64,000 nt of DNA, from positions 310,001-374,000 of the forward strand of contig NZ_LMDB01000012.1 of the NCBI RefSeq assembly GCF_001425005.1, in the 5' to 3' direction. The translations under genes were made by a program, and so were the position numbers. This document shows positions 25,317 through 33,546 of this stretch, piece by piece (positions within the stretch are counted from its first letter, which is position 1; each line of letters opens with the position of its first letter). Below the pieces are notes generated by a model. That model made no database searches, was not told the origin of the DNA, and was given only the letters and a program-made list of their open reading frames with translations. The DNA is from Duganella sp. Root336D2. Its GTDB lineage: Bacteria; Pseudomonadota; Gammaproteobacteria; Burkholderiales; Burkholderiaceae_D.

Positions 25317-26153
25317 TTAACGCTTGCGGTAGATGCAGACCATGATATCGCTGGGGAACAGCCGCATCAGCGGCAACAGCGCCCAGCGCATGGCCAGGTA
25401 GCGCAGCGGGGCCTTGAACGGGTGGAGTCGGCCGAACACGGTCATCCAGCGCCACATGCCTTCCTTTTTCACGATGGCCAGCTCGGTGCTGTGGCGCAGT
25501 GCGAAGCCTTCCCGTTCCACCAGCCTGGTGAGGTTGGACGGATTAAAGTAATGCGCATGCGGCGACGGCATGTCCTTCTGCCACAGCCGGTCGAACGGAC
25601 CATGCAGGCCGAAGCGGGCGAACAGCTTGGACAAGCGGTAGCACAGCCCGCGGCTGCTTGGCAGGTTCAACACCAGCGTGCCGTCCGGCGACAGGCGCTG
25701 GTGGCAGTCGCGCAGCGCGGCACGGATATCGGGGATATGTTCGATCACTTCGTTCAGCACGATGATGTCGAATTGCTCCCCGTCCGCCAGCGCCTGCGGG
25801 AAGTAGCCGATGCGCACCGGCAGCCCGCGCGCAGCCGCTTGCCGCGCCAGCACTTCATCGGGCTCGACGCCCAGCACGTCGAAAGCACAGGATGCCGCTT
25901 CCAGGAACCAGCCATGGGCGCTGCCCACGTCAAGCAGCGTGTTGGCGCGCGGCGCGGCAAACTGGCGGGTGAGGGCGACGATGGTGCGGCAGTTGTCCTG
26001 GCGCAGCGCATTCAGGGACGCTTCGCGCATGTCTTCAGCGCCGCTTGCAGGTGCGACGCAATGGGCTGCGCCTTCATAGGCGCAGCCGGGGCAGGTCCGG
26101 TGCCAGCCTGAGAGGCCGGTCTTCAATGGGGCGTAGCAAATAATACAAGTCAT
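25317..26153 (-). CDS. class I SAM-dependent methyltransferase with zinc-finger-like N-terminus
   Basis: The 278-residue protein begins MTCIICYAPL and has CPGCAY at about residue 22, a four-Cys knuckle seen in methyltransferases near lipid or polysaccharide genes. The SAM site LLDVGSAHGWFLEAA, acidic loop VLGVEPD and post-I motif FDIIVLNEVIEHIPD are complete. A C-terminal segment with paired hydrophobic stretches (PLRYLAMRWALLPLMRLF) suggests membrane association. A GTG at 26162 would add three residues. It is divergent from the lpxO-like gene, so a role in lipid or surface glycan modification is possible. Confidence 0.82.
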   Translation of the reverse strand: MTCIICYAPLKTGLSGWHRTCPGCAYEGAAHCVAPASGAEDMREASLNALRQDNCRTIVALTRQFAAPRANTLLDVGSAHGWFLEAASCAFDVLGVEPDEVLARQAAARGLPVRIGYFPQALADGEQFDIIVLNEVIEHIPDIRAALRDCHQRLSPDGTLVLNLPSSRGLCYRLSKLFARFGLHGPFDRLWQKDMPSPHAHYFNPSNLTRLVEREGFALRHSTELAIVKKEGMWRWMTVFGRLHPFKAPLRYLAMRWALLPLMRLFPSDIMVCIYRKR

Positions 26154-26253
26154 GCGCGCCACGATAGCATGCTTACATTGTTGCGATATTCACAAATACT
26201 CACTTTGCAGACTGCGGTAAAATCGCAGGTTTGGATCTTTCCGAGGTTTCGCA

Positions 26254-27153
26254 ATGAAATGGGCTGTTGTCGGCTTTTACATCCTGTCCGTCCTGCATAT
26301 CCACTTCCGTGGCAAGGTACGGCTCCCGATCGGCCGCCAACTGTTCGACCATTCGTCGTTCATGGCCCCGATCAATATCTTCATGCACTGGTTCTCGCGC
26401 GTGCCGTCGACCCCTTACCTGCCGGTTGACACCTTCCAGGAACTCAAGCCGCTGCAAGACAACTGGCAAGTGATCCGCGCCGAAGCGGAAAACCTGCTGC
26501 GCCTGCAGAAGATCAAGGCTTCGGAAAAGAACGACGACGCCGGCTTCAATTCCTTCTTCAAGAATGGCTGGAAGCGCTTTTACCTGAAGTGGTACAACGC
26601 CAGCCATCCATCGGCGCAGGAACTGTGCCCGCAGACCTATGCCCTGCTGGCCTCGATCCCGTCGGTGAAGGCTGCCATGTTTGCCGAACTGCCGCCTGGC
26701 GGCAAGCTCAATCCGCACCGCGACCCGTTCGCCGGGTCGCTGCGCTACCACCTGGGCCTGGCCACGCCGAACGATGACCGCTGCTTCATCGACGTCGATG
26801 GCGAGCGCCATAGCTGGCGCGATGGCCAGGGCGTGATTTTCGATGAAACCTATATCCACTGGGCGATCAACGGTTCCGAGAGCGGCCGCATCATCCTGTT
26901 CTGCGACGTGGAGCGTCCAATGCGTTATCGCTGGGCACAGGCGGTCAACCGCTTCCTGGGCCGCACCATGATGACCGCCGCCGCCTCGCCCAACGAACAG
27001 GGCGACCAGGTCGGCCTGGTGTCGAAGCTGTTCCGCGTTTCCTTCTACGCCGGCAAATACCGCCGCGCTTTCAAGGCCTGGAACAAGACCGTCTACAAGA
27101 TCACCAAGTTCGGCCTGATTATCGGCGCCGCGGCAGCGCTCTATTACATCTGA
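26254..27153 (+). CDS. lpxO: LpxO-like aspartyl/asparaginyl beta-hydroxylase family protein
   Basis: This Fe(II)/2-oxoglutarate dioxygenase has 299 residues. The iron ligands are H155 and D157 in NPHRDPF, and the distal H202 in IHWAING, with RIILFCDVERP downstream. An N-terminal hydrophobic segment and a C-terminal one (FGLIIGAAAALYY) would tether it to the inner membrane. LpxO adds a 2-hydroxyl to lipid A acyl chains; the length and layout agree with that subgroup, but substrate assignment is by similarity only. GAGG lies eight bases before the ATG. Confidence 0.8.
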   Translation: MKWAVVGFYILSVLHIHFRGKVRLPIGRQLFDHSSFMAPINIFMHWFSRVPSTPYLPVDTFQELKPLQDNWQVIRAEAENLLRLQKIKASEKNDDAGFNSFFKNGWKRFYLKWYNASHPSAQELCPQTYALLASIPSVKAAMFAELPPGGKLNPHRDPFAGSLRYHLGLATPNDDRCFIDVDGERHSWRDGQGVIFDETYIHWAINGSESGRIILFCDVERPMRYRWAQAVNRFLGRTMMTAAASPNEQGDQVGLVSKLFRVSFYAGKYRRAFKAWNKTVYKITKFGLIIGAAAALYYI

Positions 27154-27171
27154 GCGGGTGCTGGCGTAAAA

Positions 27172-27190
27172 CTGTCGGAATTCCTTACAG
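27172..27190. promoter_or_regulatory. imperfect palindrome upstream of the sigma-54-like promoter
   Basis: CTGTCGGAATTCCTTACAG has CTGT/ACAG ends and a GGAATTCC centre. It lies 42 bases upstream of the -24 element, a position suited to an enhancer-binding activator. The binding protein is not known from this window. Confidence 0.45.
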
Positions 27191-27231
27191 CTGAAAAAGT
27201 GCTGCATTTAAAATCAGCAACTTATATTTCT

Positions 27232-27247
27232 TGGCGTGATTATTGCT
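27232..27247 (+). promoter_or_regulatory. sigma-54-type -24/-12 promoter
   Basis: TGGCGTGATTATTGCT matches TGGCACRNNNNTTGCW at 14 of 16 positions, including the invariant GG and GC. Transcription would start near 27259, about 26 bases before the gene at 27285. RpoN with PrsK/PrsR-type regulators is reported to control PEP-CTERM genes in related floc-forming bacteria, which fits the encoded protein type. Confidence 0.65.
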
Positions 27248-27284
27248 TACTGTCTGGTTAAGAAAAATTAACTAGAGGAAATAT

Positions 27285-27704
27285 ATGGGGAAGCTGGGGC
27301 TGGGCGCTTGCGCCTTGCTGCTGTCCATGAGCCAGGGGGCTTGCGCTGCACTCCTGTCCAGCTCCGATGCACCTGGTGCAGGCAATGCCGGTCCCGACCC
27401 GTTCGAGTTGAGCGCCGCCGAAGACGGCGCCGCCACGTTCCAGGACGGCTTGGCCGAGCCGCCGGAATTTCCCTTCAGCCCGCCCGGCAATGCCGGCAGC
27501 CTGCGGGCCAACCTTGGCAGCATGATGCTGGATGTCGATCCGGCCTTGGCCAATAATGTCCTGTTGGGCAGCAAATTCGAAGCAGTCGACGATTCCGCGC
27601 ACAAGCCTGCCATACAGGCCTTGTGCGGCATCAGCCTGGTGGTGCTGTTGGCGTTTCGCGCGGCGGGACGTTTCAGCGGCAAACGGCGGCGTCGGCGACG
27701 GTAA
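27285..27704 (+). CDS. small secreted protein with C-terminal anchor and poly-Arg tail
   Basis: The 139-residue product has a signal peptide (MGKLGLGACALLLSMSQGACA). The acidic Pro/Gly/Asp-rich body has no recognisable domain. The C-terminus is a hydrophobic helix (IQALCGISLVVLLAFRAAG) followed by RFSGKRRRRRR. That is the layout of a PEP-CTERM-like sorting signal, with KPA in place of PEP. GAGGAA lies four bases before the ATG and a sigma-54-type promoter lies upstream. The last 32 bases, encoding the Arg tail, overlap the end of the convergent binding-protein gene. No function is assigned. Confidence 0.7.
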   Translation: MGKLGLGACALLLSMSQGACAALLSSSDAPGAGNAGPDPFELSAAEDGAATFQDGLAEPPEFPFSPPGNAGSLRANLGSMMLDVDPALANNVLLGSKFEAVDDSAHKPAIQALCGISLVVLLAFRAAGRFSGKRRRRRR

Positions 27705-28449
27705 AGTGATAGCGCAGCGCGATGCGGCGCCACTCGCGGTCGCAGGGCATGGCGGCCGCAATCCTGTCCAGCTCTATTGCCAGCTCGCCGGCATCGCGCG
27801 CCAGGACGAAGTGGCGGCCAAACTGGCTGAAGGGCTTGTCGCCCACATGCAACTGGCCAAGGGGCAGTTTTTCCCGGTCCATCTGGCGTCGCAGGTAACG
27901 GAATGAACTGAGCGGCATCACGGTGAAATCCGCCTGGCCCGCTACCAGCTTGCGCAGGTTGCTCATGGCATCGGCCGCGTTGCTGCGCGCCAGGCTCTTG
28001 CCGACGTATTCGTCGATGCCGGGATAACGGTTGCCGGCAATGCCGGCAAAGCGCAGGCCGACCAGCGAAGCGGGGCCTTCGTAGCGCACCGGATTGTCGA
28101 TGCGCGACACGATGGCATTGCTGTCGTCCAGGAAGGCCGGGCTCCAGTGGAAGCGCTTGCGCGGCACGTCGCCGATGAAGGCTGGCGACAGGAACAGGGC
28201 CACGCCATCGAAGCCGCCGGCCGCCTCCATCAACTGGTTAAGCTGGCGGCGCTGGAGCGACACCAGCTGCAGCGTGTAGCGGCCGTCCAGCTTGTGGTTC
28301 AGGTAGCGTACCAGCGCGGGCGCCAGCCCGCCTTTGCCGTCGATGTAAGGCGGTCCGCGATAGCTGTTATAGGCCTTGACGAGGGTGCCGGCGCCGGCCT
28401 GCGCCGAGGCTGCAAGCAGCAGGGCGAAGGCAAGGCGGCGCCGCAGCAT
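27673..28449 (-). CDS. orphan periplasmic substrate-binding-protein-like protein
   Basis: This 258-residue exported protein (MLRRRLAFALLLAASAQAGA) has the extracellular solute-binding family 3 fold: AYNSYRGPPYIDGKGGLAPALVRYLN, GVALFLSPAFIG, RFAGIAGNRYPGIDEYVG and NLRKLVAGQADFTVMPLSSF. There are no transporter permease or ATPase genes nearby. It is related to the gene at 55068-55838, with shared spacing of these motifs. Such orphan proteins can act as ligand sensors or redundant binding proteins. It is last in an apparent operon with the small protein gene three bases upstream and the Nramp gene. Confidence 0.72.
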   Translation of the reverse strand: MLRRRLAFALLLAASAQAGAGTLVKAYNSYRGPPYIDGKGGLAPALVRYLNHKLDGRYTLQLVSLQRRQLNQLMEAAGGFDGVALFLSPAFIGDVPRKRFHWSPAFLDDSNAIVSRIDNPVRYEGPASLVGLRFAGIAGNRYPGIDEYVGKSLARSNAADAMSNLRKLVAGQADFTVMPLSSFRYLRRQMDREKLPLGQLHVGDKPFSQFGRHFVLARDAGELAIELDRIAAAMPCDREWRRIALRYHFTVADAAVCR

Positions 28450-28452
28450 TGC

Positions 28453-28785
28453 TCAGCGCTTGGTGGCTGCCGGCAGGCGCGCTTCTTCCTGCGTCAGGAT
28501 CCAGACCCGGTCGATATTGCCGTTCATGTCTTCGGTGTAGTTGACGATCAGGGTCGCCTCGGCCAGTGCGCTCGGCACCAGGGTCAGGTTTTCTTCGCTG
28601 AAGATGCGCGCGGCAGGCGAGAGCTGGCGCGGCTTGCCGTCGATGGCGATGTCGGGCGCATAACCGAAGGCCATCTTGCCGCGCTTGGCGCTGGGCGGGA
28701 ATGGGCGGGGTTCGCCGGCCAGCGCAGGCAGGGCAGGCAGGGCGATGGCGGCGGCAAGGGCCAGCAGGAAGTGTCGTTTGTTCAT
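28453..28785 (-). CDS. small secreted hypothetical protein
   Basis: The 110-residue protein has a signal peptide (MNKRHFLLALAAAIALPALPALA) and an unrecognised mature part: PFPPSAKRGKMAFGYAP, IDGKPRQLSPAARIFSE and LIVNYTEDMNGNIDRVWILT. It sits five bases after the Nramp gene and three bases before the binding-protein gene. The open frame extends upstream to 29925, but that part overlaps the Nramp gene in another frame and was rejected; the ATG at 28785 begins a textbook signal peptide. Confidence 0.75.
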   Translation of the reverse strand: MNKRHFLLALAAAIALPALPALAGEPRPFPPSAKRGKMAFGYAPDIAIDGKPRQLSPAARIFSEENLTLVPSALAEATLIVNYTEDMNGNIDRVWILTQEEARLPAATKR

Positions 28786-28790
28786 GCGCG

Positions 28791-30053
28791 CTAGCTTACC
28801 ATGCTGGCGAACATGGCCAAAACTGCCAAGGCCATGACTGTGGTACAGGACCAGCCCAGCACGCGCAGGCGGCGCGACAGGACGACCTCGCCCATCACCC
28901 CGCGCCGCGTCGACAGCAGCATGGTCACCACCATCACCGGCACCGCGACCACGCCGTTGACGACTGCGCTCCAGAACAGCGCCCGCATCGGGTCCATCGG
29001 CAGGAAGCCGATGCCGACGCCGGCCAGCGTGGCGGCGACGATGATGGCGTAGAACTTGCGCGCGGCCTTCGGTTGCAGTTCCAGGCTGCTGCGCCAGTTG
29101 AAGGCGCCGGCCATGGCGTAGGCAGCCGAACCTGCCAGCACCGGGATCGCCAGCAAGCCGGTGCCGATGATGCCCAGGCCGAACAGCGCAAACGCCAGTT
29201 CGCCTGCAATCGGCCGCAGCGCCGCCGCGGCCTGCGCCGACGAACCGACGTGGAAGATGCCGTGCGCATGCAGCGTGACCGCGGTGGTCAGCATGATCGA
29301 CCATGCCACCAGGTTGGAAAAGCCCATGCCGATGGCCGTATCGAGCTTGATGCGGCGCAGTTGCGGGCGCACCTGGCGCGGCGCGCGCTTGAGCGGCTCG
29401 GCCTGCGGGTCGGCCTGCAGTTCCTCCACTTCCTGCGCGGCCTGCCAGAAAAACAGGTAGGGGCTGATGGTGGTGCCGAATACCGCCACCATCGTGGTCA
29501 GGTACGCCTTGTTCCATTCCATGTGCGGCGAAAAGGTGCGCTTGGCAACCTCGCCCCAAGGCACGTCGAGCACCAGCACTGTCGCGGCATAGGCCAGCAG
29601 CGCCAGCGTCAGCCACTTCAGCATGCGCGCGTAGCGCTGGTAGGGAATGAAGACTTGCAGCAGCACCGACAGCAGGCCGAAGGCCAGCGCGTGCCACTGC
29701 GCCTTGCCGCCGGCCACCAGGTGCAGCGCATCGCCCATGGCAGCCAGGTCGGCCGCGATATTGATGGTGTTGGCAAACAACAGCAGGCTGACCATGCCGT
29801 ACAACAGCCAGGCCGGGAAGCAGCGGCGCATATTGGACGCCAGCCCGCGCCCGCTGGTACGGCCGATGCGGGCGCTGGTTTCCTGGATGCCGACCATCAG
29901 CGGATAGGTGAACAAGCCAAGCCACAGCATGCCGAAGCCGAACTGGGCTCCAGCCTGGGAATAGGTGGCGATGCCGCTGGGATCATCGTCGGCGGCCCCC
30001 GCGACCAGGCCCGGGCCGAGCTTGTCCAGCCATGATTGGCTCTGCTGTTCCAT
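28791..30053 (-). CDS. non-canonical Nramp-family divalent metal transporter
   Basis: This 420-residue, roughly eleven-helix transporter belongs to the Nramp superfamily. The TM1 motif is DPSG (D24) instead of DPGN, and the TM6 motif is TISPYL (S197, P198, Y199) instead of M-P-H. The metal-coordinating Asn and the Met that confer transition-metal selectivity are therefore both replaced. Nramp relatives lacking the Met include Mg2+ and Al3+ transporters, so the substrate may not be Mn2+/Fe2+. It is first in a three-gene operon with two small exported proteins. There is no visible metal-responsive operator. Confidence 0.85.
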   Translation of the reverse strand: MEQQSQSWLDKLGPGLVAGAADDDPSGIATYSQAGAQFGFGMLWLGLFTYPLMVGIQETSARIGRTSGRGLASNMRRCFPAWLLYGMVSLLLFANTINIAADLAAMGDALHLVAGGKAQWHALAFGLLSVLLQVFIPYQRYARMLKWLTLALLAYAATVLVLDVPWGEVAKRTFSPHMEWNKAYLTTMVAVFGTTISPYLFFWQAAQEVEELQADPQAEPLKRAPRQVRPQLRRIKLDTAIGMGFSNLVAWSIMLTTAVTLHAHGIFHVGSSAQAAAALRPIAGELAFALFGLGIIGTGLLAIPVLAGSAAYAMAGAFNWRSSLELQPKAARKFYAIIVAATLAGVGIGFLPMDPMRALFWSAVVNGVVAVPVMVVTMLLSTRRGVMGEVVLSRRLRVLGWSCTTVMALAVLAMFASMVS

Positions 30054-30147
30054 GCCACCGATGCTAGCTGGCTCCGGCCCCGCCTTCTGTTAGAACACGA
30101 ACATGCAAGTCGGGCTCTGGTCTGGCAATCCGCCAAAACCTATACGT

Positions 30148-30351
30148 TCATGCTTTTTTTGTCCGATTGCCGGACCTGACCCCGACTTTCTTTCTGCGAG
30201 CTTCCCAGGCGGCGAGGGCGCTGCGGTAGCGCTCGAGGTCGTCGTAGTAGAGGTCGAGCACGCACCAGGTGCAGCCGCTGTGGCAGCACTCGCCGGGGCC
30301 GGGCTCGGCCGGCGCTTGCGGCTTGGGGTCGTCTTGCGGGGCCACGTCCAT
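30148..30351 (-). CDS. small Cys-rich oxidoreductase-like domain protein
   Basis: The 67-residue protein carries the signature GECCHSGCTWCVLDLYYDDLERYRSALAAWEAR, split here as the Cys cluster CCHSGCTWC and an amphipathic helix. This matches, from memory, the oxidoreductase-like N-terminal domain (PF09791). The four Cys could bind metal or a cofactor. The ATG overlaps the stop of the diguanylate cyclase gene by one base (TAATG). The last dozen codons are encoded by a dispersed GGGGTCAGG-type repeat, so the C-terminus (GVRSGNRTKKA) is probably not conserved. Confidence 0.75.
   Translation of the reverse strand: MDVAPQDDPKPQAPAEPGPGECCHSGCTWCVLDLYYDDLERYRSALAAWEARRKKVGVRSGNRTKKA
30161..30186. 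repeat. GTCCG/CGGAC hairpin with GGGGTCAGG core
   Basis: GTCCG (30161-30165) and CGGAC (30171-30175) enclose ATTGC. They are followed by CTGACCCCG, which is the CGGGGTCAG core on the other strand. A run of seven T precedes. The element encodes the C-terminus of the small gene at 30148-30351 and shares its core with 4730-4746. Confidence 0.5.
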
Positions 30352-33300
30352 TATTCTTCCATTGCCAGCAGGGCCTGGTTGCGGCCGCGCTGCTTGGCGC
30401 GGTACAGCGCTTCGTCCGCCAGCCGTACCAGTTGCTCGGGGCGGCTGTTTTCGGTCGGCACCAGTACCGCCACGCCGATACTGATGGTGACATGGCCGAG
30501 CGGGGAGGCGTCGTGCGGCAATTGCAGGCGCGCCAGTTCGGTGCAGATGGTCTGTGCCACGCCGATCGCGTCGGCGCCCGGCGTGGCCACCGACAGCAGC
30601 GCAAATTCTTCGCCGCCGTAGCGCGCCACCAGGTCGGAACTGCGCCGGCCGTGTTCGGTGATCACGCGCGCCACCGCGCGCAGCGTGGCGTCGCCGGCCA
30701 GGTGGCCATAGCGGTCATTGTATTTCTTGAAGTAGTCCACATCCAGCATCGACAGCGCCAGTGGCTGGCCGGTGCGCTGGGCGCGCCGCCATTCCGCCTC
30801 CAGCGCCAGGTCGAAGCCGCGCCGGTTGCCGACGCCGGTCAGGCCGTCGGTCTGGCTCAGAGCCTCGAGCTTGCGGTTGGAGTCTTCCAGTTCGACGGTG
30901 CGGGCGGCAACCTGCTGCTCGAGCACTGCTTGCAGGCGCGTCAGGCGGCGGATGCGCCAGTGGTACAGGCTCCACAGCCCGCCCACGATCAGGGCAGCCG
31001 CAGCCAGGCGGAACCAGGTGGTTTGCCAGAACGGCGGCGTGATCGTCACGTGCAGCGTGGCGGGCTGCTCGCTCCAGCTGCCGTGGTGGTTGGCGGCGCG
31101 GACCCGGAATACATAGCGGCCGGGATCGAGGTTGGTGTAGGTGGCGACGCGGCGCTCGGCGTCGGTTTCCTGCCAGTCAGGGTCGAAACCTTCCAGCTGG
31201 TAGGCGTAGCGGTTCTGCGACGGTTCGGTGAAGTGCAGGGCTGCGAACTCGATGGTGAAGGCGGTGGCTTGCGAGGACAGCACCAGGCCGGTGGGCGCCG
31301 TCAGCGGGCCTTCCAGCCGGGCCTGGTCGCGGAAGCGGCCTTCGCTGAGCGAATGGCTGAACAGCTTGATGTCGGTGATGGCCACCTGCGGCGGCACCGA
31401 GTCGCTGCGCACCTGCTCCGGCTCGATGCCGGTCATGCCGTGCACGCCGCCGAAGTACAGCCTGCCATCCGGGCCGGGCGCCGAGGCGTTGGTGGTGAAG
31501 CCGTCGGTCATGCCGTCGGCGACGGTGTAAAGCTGGGCCGAGCCGTTGCCGGGATTCAGGCGGAACAGGCCGGCCAGCGTGCTGACCCAGATCTTGCCCT
31601 TGGCGTCGGACTGGATGGACAGCGTCTTCAGGTGCTGCACGGCGGCGGCATGTGAGCGCAGGCGCAAGCCGCCGCCTGCCGTTTCTTCCAGTTGCACCAG
31701 GCCGCGCGAGGTGCCGATCCACAGCCGGCCGGCGGCGTCTTCGTGCAGCGAGGTGACGTTATCGTCGATCATGCCTTCCGGCCCGCCGGCGCGCAGGTGG
31801 CGGAACTTGCCGGTGGCCGGGTCCAGGAGGTCGAGCCCGCCGCCATTGAATTCGGAGCCCATCCACACGCGGCCCTTGCTGTCTTCCAGCACCACGCTGG
31901 TGCCGCCCACGCTGCGGCTGTCCGGATTTTGCGGGTCGTGATAAAACAGCAGGGAGCGGTCGTGCAGCGTGTCGTAGCGCACCAGGCTGTTGCCGGTGCC
32001 GAGCCACAGCACGCCGTCCTTGCCGGGCGCGATGGAGTTGATGAAATCGCTGGCGGTATTGCCGAAGCGGACCAGCTGGAACTTGCCATCGAGCGTATCG
32101 AGCCGGTTCAGGCCGTTGGCCGTGCCGATCCACAGCGGACCGCCGGGCTGCTGGTACAGGCTGTACACGATATTGCTGTTCATCGAACCGGGCCGGCCAT
32201 CGGCCTGGTAGCGCCGCAGCACTTCGCCCTTGGCGGGATCGAACAGGCCGGCGCCAAGGTTGCCGCCAATCCAGACCGTGCCGTTCGGCCCGCTCTCCAG
32301 GCTGAGCAAGGCGTTGTTGGCGCGGCCGTGGCGCCCGTCCAGGCGATACGGCAGGTGGCGCGTGAAGCCGCTGCTGCTCAGGTTGACCAGGGCAATGCCA
32401 TCGGTGAAGGAGGCGATCCACAGCATGCCGCCGCGGTCTTGCAGCATGGCGCGCAGGTTATCGCCCGGCAGCGAATACGGGTCGTCGCTGTTGTGGCTGT
32501 ACTGGTCGAAGCGTTGCGCCGTCGCGTCCCAGCGCAGCAAGCCGGCCGACAGGGTGGTGGCCCACAAGGTATCGTCGCGGTCGAAATAGAAGCTGGTGAC
32601 GCGGCTGTCGGGCACGGCCACGCTTGCGCGCGTGTCCCATGGCTGGCTGCTGTCCCAGCGCCAGACCCCGCCTTCGGTGCCGATCCACAGCACGCCGTGC
32701 TGGTCGAAGCGCAGGGCGCGCACGATGTTGGCGCGGGCGTTCGGGTCCTGGCCCTTGTCCACGCGGCGATGTTCGAATTCACTGGCGCCGGCTGGCAGGT
32801 AGTCCAGGCCGCCGGGCCAGGTGGCGGCCCAGACGCCGCCCTGGACATCGACCGCCAGCGCATTCAGGTCGTTGCCGCCCAGGCTGCCAGGGCGGGCCGG
32901 ATCGTGCATATGGATGCTGAACTTGCCGCTGCCAGGTTCAAAGTGCTGCAGCCCGCCCCAGGTCGCCAACCACATGCCGTCTTTTCCATCGGACACGATG
33001 GCGCGGATGATGCGGCCGTTGTTGGGCACATTGGCCGGCACGAAGGTGGTGAAATCGTTGCTTTCCGGGTTGAAACGCGCCAGGCCGCTCTGGGTGCCGG
33101 CCCACAGCCGGCCCCGGCTGTCTTCAAACAGCGCCGCTACGCGGTCATGCGGCAGCTTGCGCGGGTCGCCCGCCTTGCTGCGATACTTGGTCACACGGTA
33201 ACCGTCGTAGCGGTACAGCCCGTTCGACTGGGTGCCGATCCACATGAAGCCGCGTTTGTCTTGCAGCAGGGATAACATTGACGGCTCGTCATTGCCGAGT

Positions 33301-33428
33301 GGCCCGAGCTTGCGAAAGCGCAGCGACGGCGAAGCAGCCTGGGCGACAGCAGTCAACAGGCTGCATGCCAGGATGATGAGCAAAATAAAGCGGCCCATTT
33401 GCCAGCCGCGAGCGTAGGTAGCATTCAT
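30351..33428 (-). CDS. two-propeller sensor diguanylate cyclase
   Basis: The 1025-residue protein starts with an N-terminal signal/anchor (MGRFILLIILACSLLTAVAQA, beginning at residue 11). About 14 Reg_prop repeats of the WIGT-GLYRYD kind follow, enough for two seven-bladed periplasmic propellers. Next come a Y_Y_Y domain (YAYQLEGFDPDWQ, YTNLDPGRYVFRVRAAN), one membrane helix (WFRLAAAALIVGGLWSLYHW), a short coiled coil and a GGDEF domain. The active site reads RYGGEEF and the inhibitory site RSSD lies five residues before it. It should make cyclic di-GMP in response to an external ligand, with product inhibition. The propeller-Y_Y_Y architecture is typical of glycan sensors. No ribosome-binding site is seen, and TATAAT lies eight bases upstream. 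Confidence 0.9.
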   Translation of the reverse strand: MNATYARGWQMGRFILLIILACSLLTAVAQAASPSLRFRKLGPLGNDEPSMLSLLQDKRGFMWIGTQSNGLYRYDGYRVTKYRSKAGDPRKLPHDRVAALFEDSRGRLWAGTQSGLARFNPESNDFTTFVPANVPNNGRIIRAIVSDGKDGMWLATWGGLQHFEPGSGKFSIHMHDPARPGSLGGNDLNALAVDVQGGVWAATWPGGLDYLPAGASEFEHRRVDKGQDPNARANIVRALRFDQHGVLWIGTEGGVWRWDSSQPWDTRASVAVPDSRVTSFYFDRDDTLWATTLSAGLLRWDATAQRFDQYSHNSDDPYSLPGDNLRAMLQDRGGMLWIASFTDGIALVNLSSSGFTRHLPYRLDGRHGRANNALLSLESGPNGTVWIGGNLGAGLFDPAKGEVLRRYQADGRPGSMNSNIVYSLYQQPGGPLWIGTANGLNRLDTLDGKFQLVRFGNTASDFINSIAPGKDGVLWLGTGNSLVRYDTLHDRSLLFYHDPQNPDSRSVGGTSVVLEDSKGRVWMGSEFNGGGLDLLDPATGKFRHLRAGGPEGMIDDNVTSLHEDAAGRLWIGTSRGLVQLEETAGGGLRLRSHAAAVQHLKTLSIQSDAKGKIWVSTLAGLFRLNPGNGSAQLYTVADGMTDGFTTNASAPGPDGRLYFGGVHGMTGIEPEQVRSDSVPPQVAITDIKLFSHSLSEGRFRDQARLEGPLTAPTGLVLSSQATAFTIEFAALHFTEPSQNRYAYQLEGFDPDWQETDAERRVATYTNLDPGRYVFRVRAANHHGSWSEQPATLHVTITPPFWQTTWFRLAAAALIVGGLWSLYHWRIRRLTRLQAVLEQQVAARTVELEDSNRKLEALSQTDGLTGVGNRRGFDLALEAEWRRAQRTGQPLALSMLDVDYFKKYNDRYGHLAGDATLRAVARVITEHGRRSSDLVARYGGEEFALLSVATPGADAIGVAQTICTELARLQLPHDASPLGHVTISIGVAVLVPTENSRPEQLVRLADEALYRAKQRGRNQALLAMEE

Positions 33429-33436
33429 TTAGTGAC

Positions 33437-33442
33437 ATTATA
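33437..33442 (-). promoter_or_regulatory. -10 box close to the diguanylate cyclase start
   Basis: On the minus strand the sequence reads GCTATAATGTCACTAAATG. The perfect TATAAT is separated from the ATG at 33428 by eight bases, leaving almost no leader. Confidence 0.5.
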
Positions 33443-33546
33443 GCTTCCAACTCGGCAATAATTTCCGTTCTGGAGCGCCATTCCATGCGCTTTACCACAG
33501 TTCTCGGGTATCATGCGGGGTTGGCCGCTGTTAACTAAAGAATTGT

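Noticed and set aside
28786..29925. Upstream extension of the small exported protein into the Nramp gene
   Set aside because: It overlaps a clear transporter in another frame, and the signal peptide begins at 28785.
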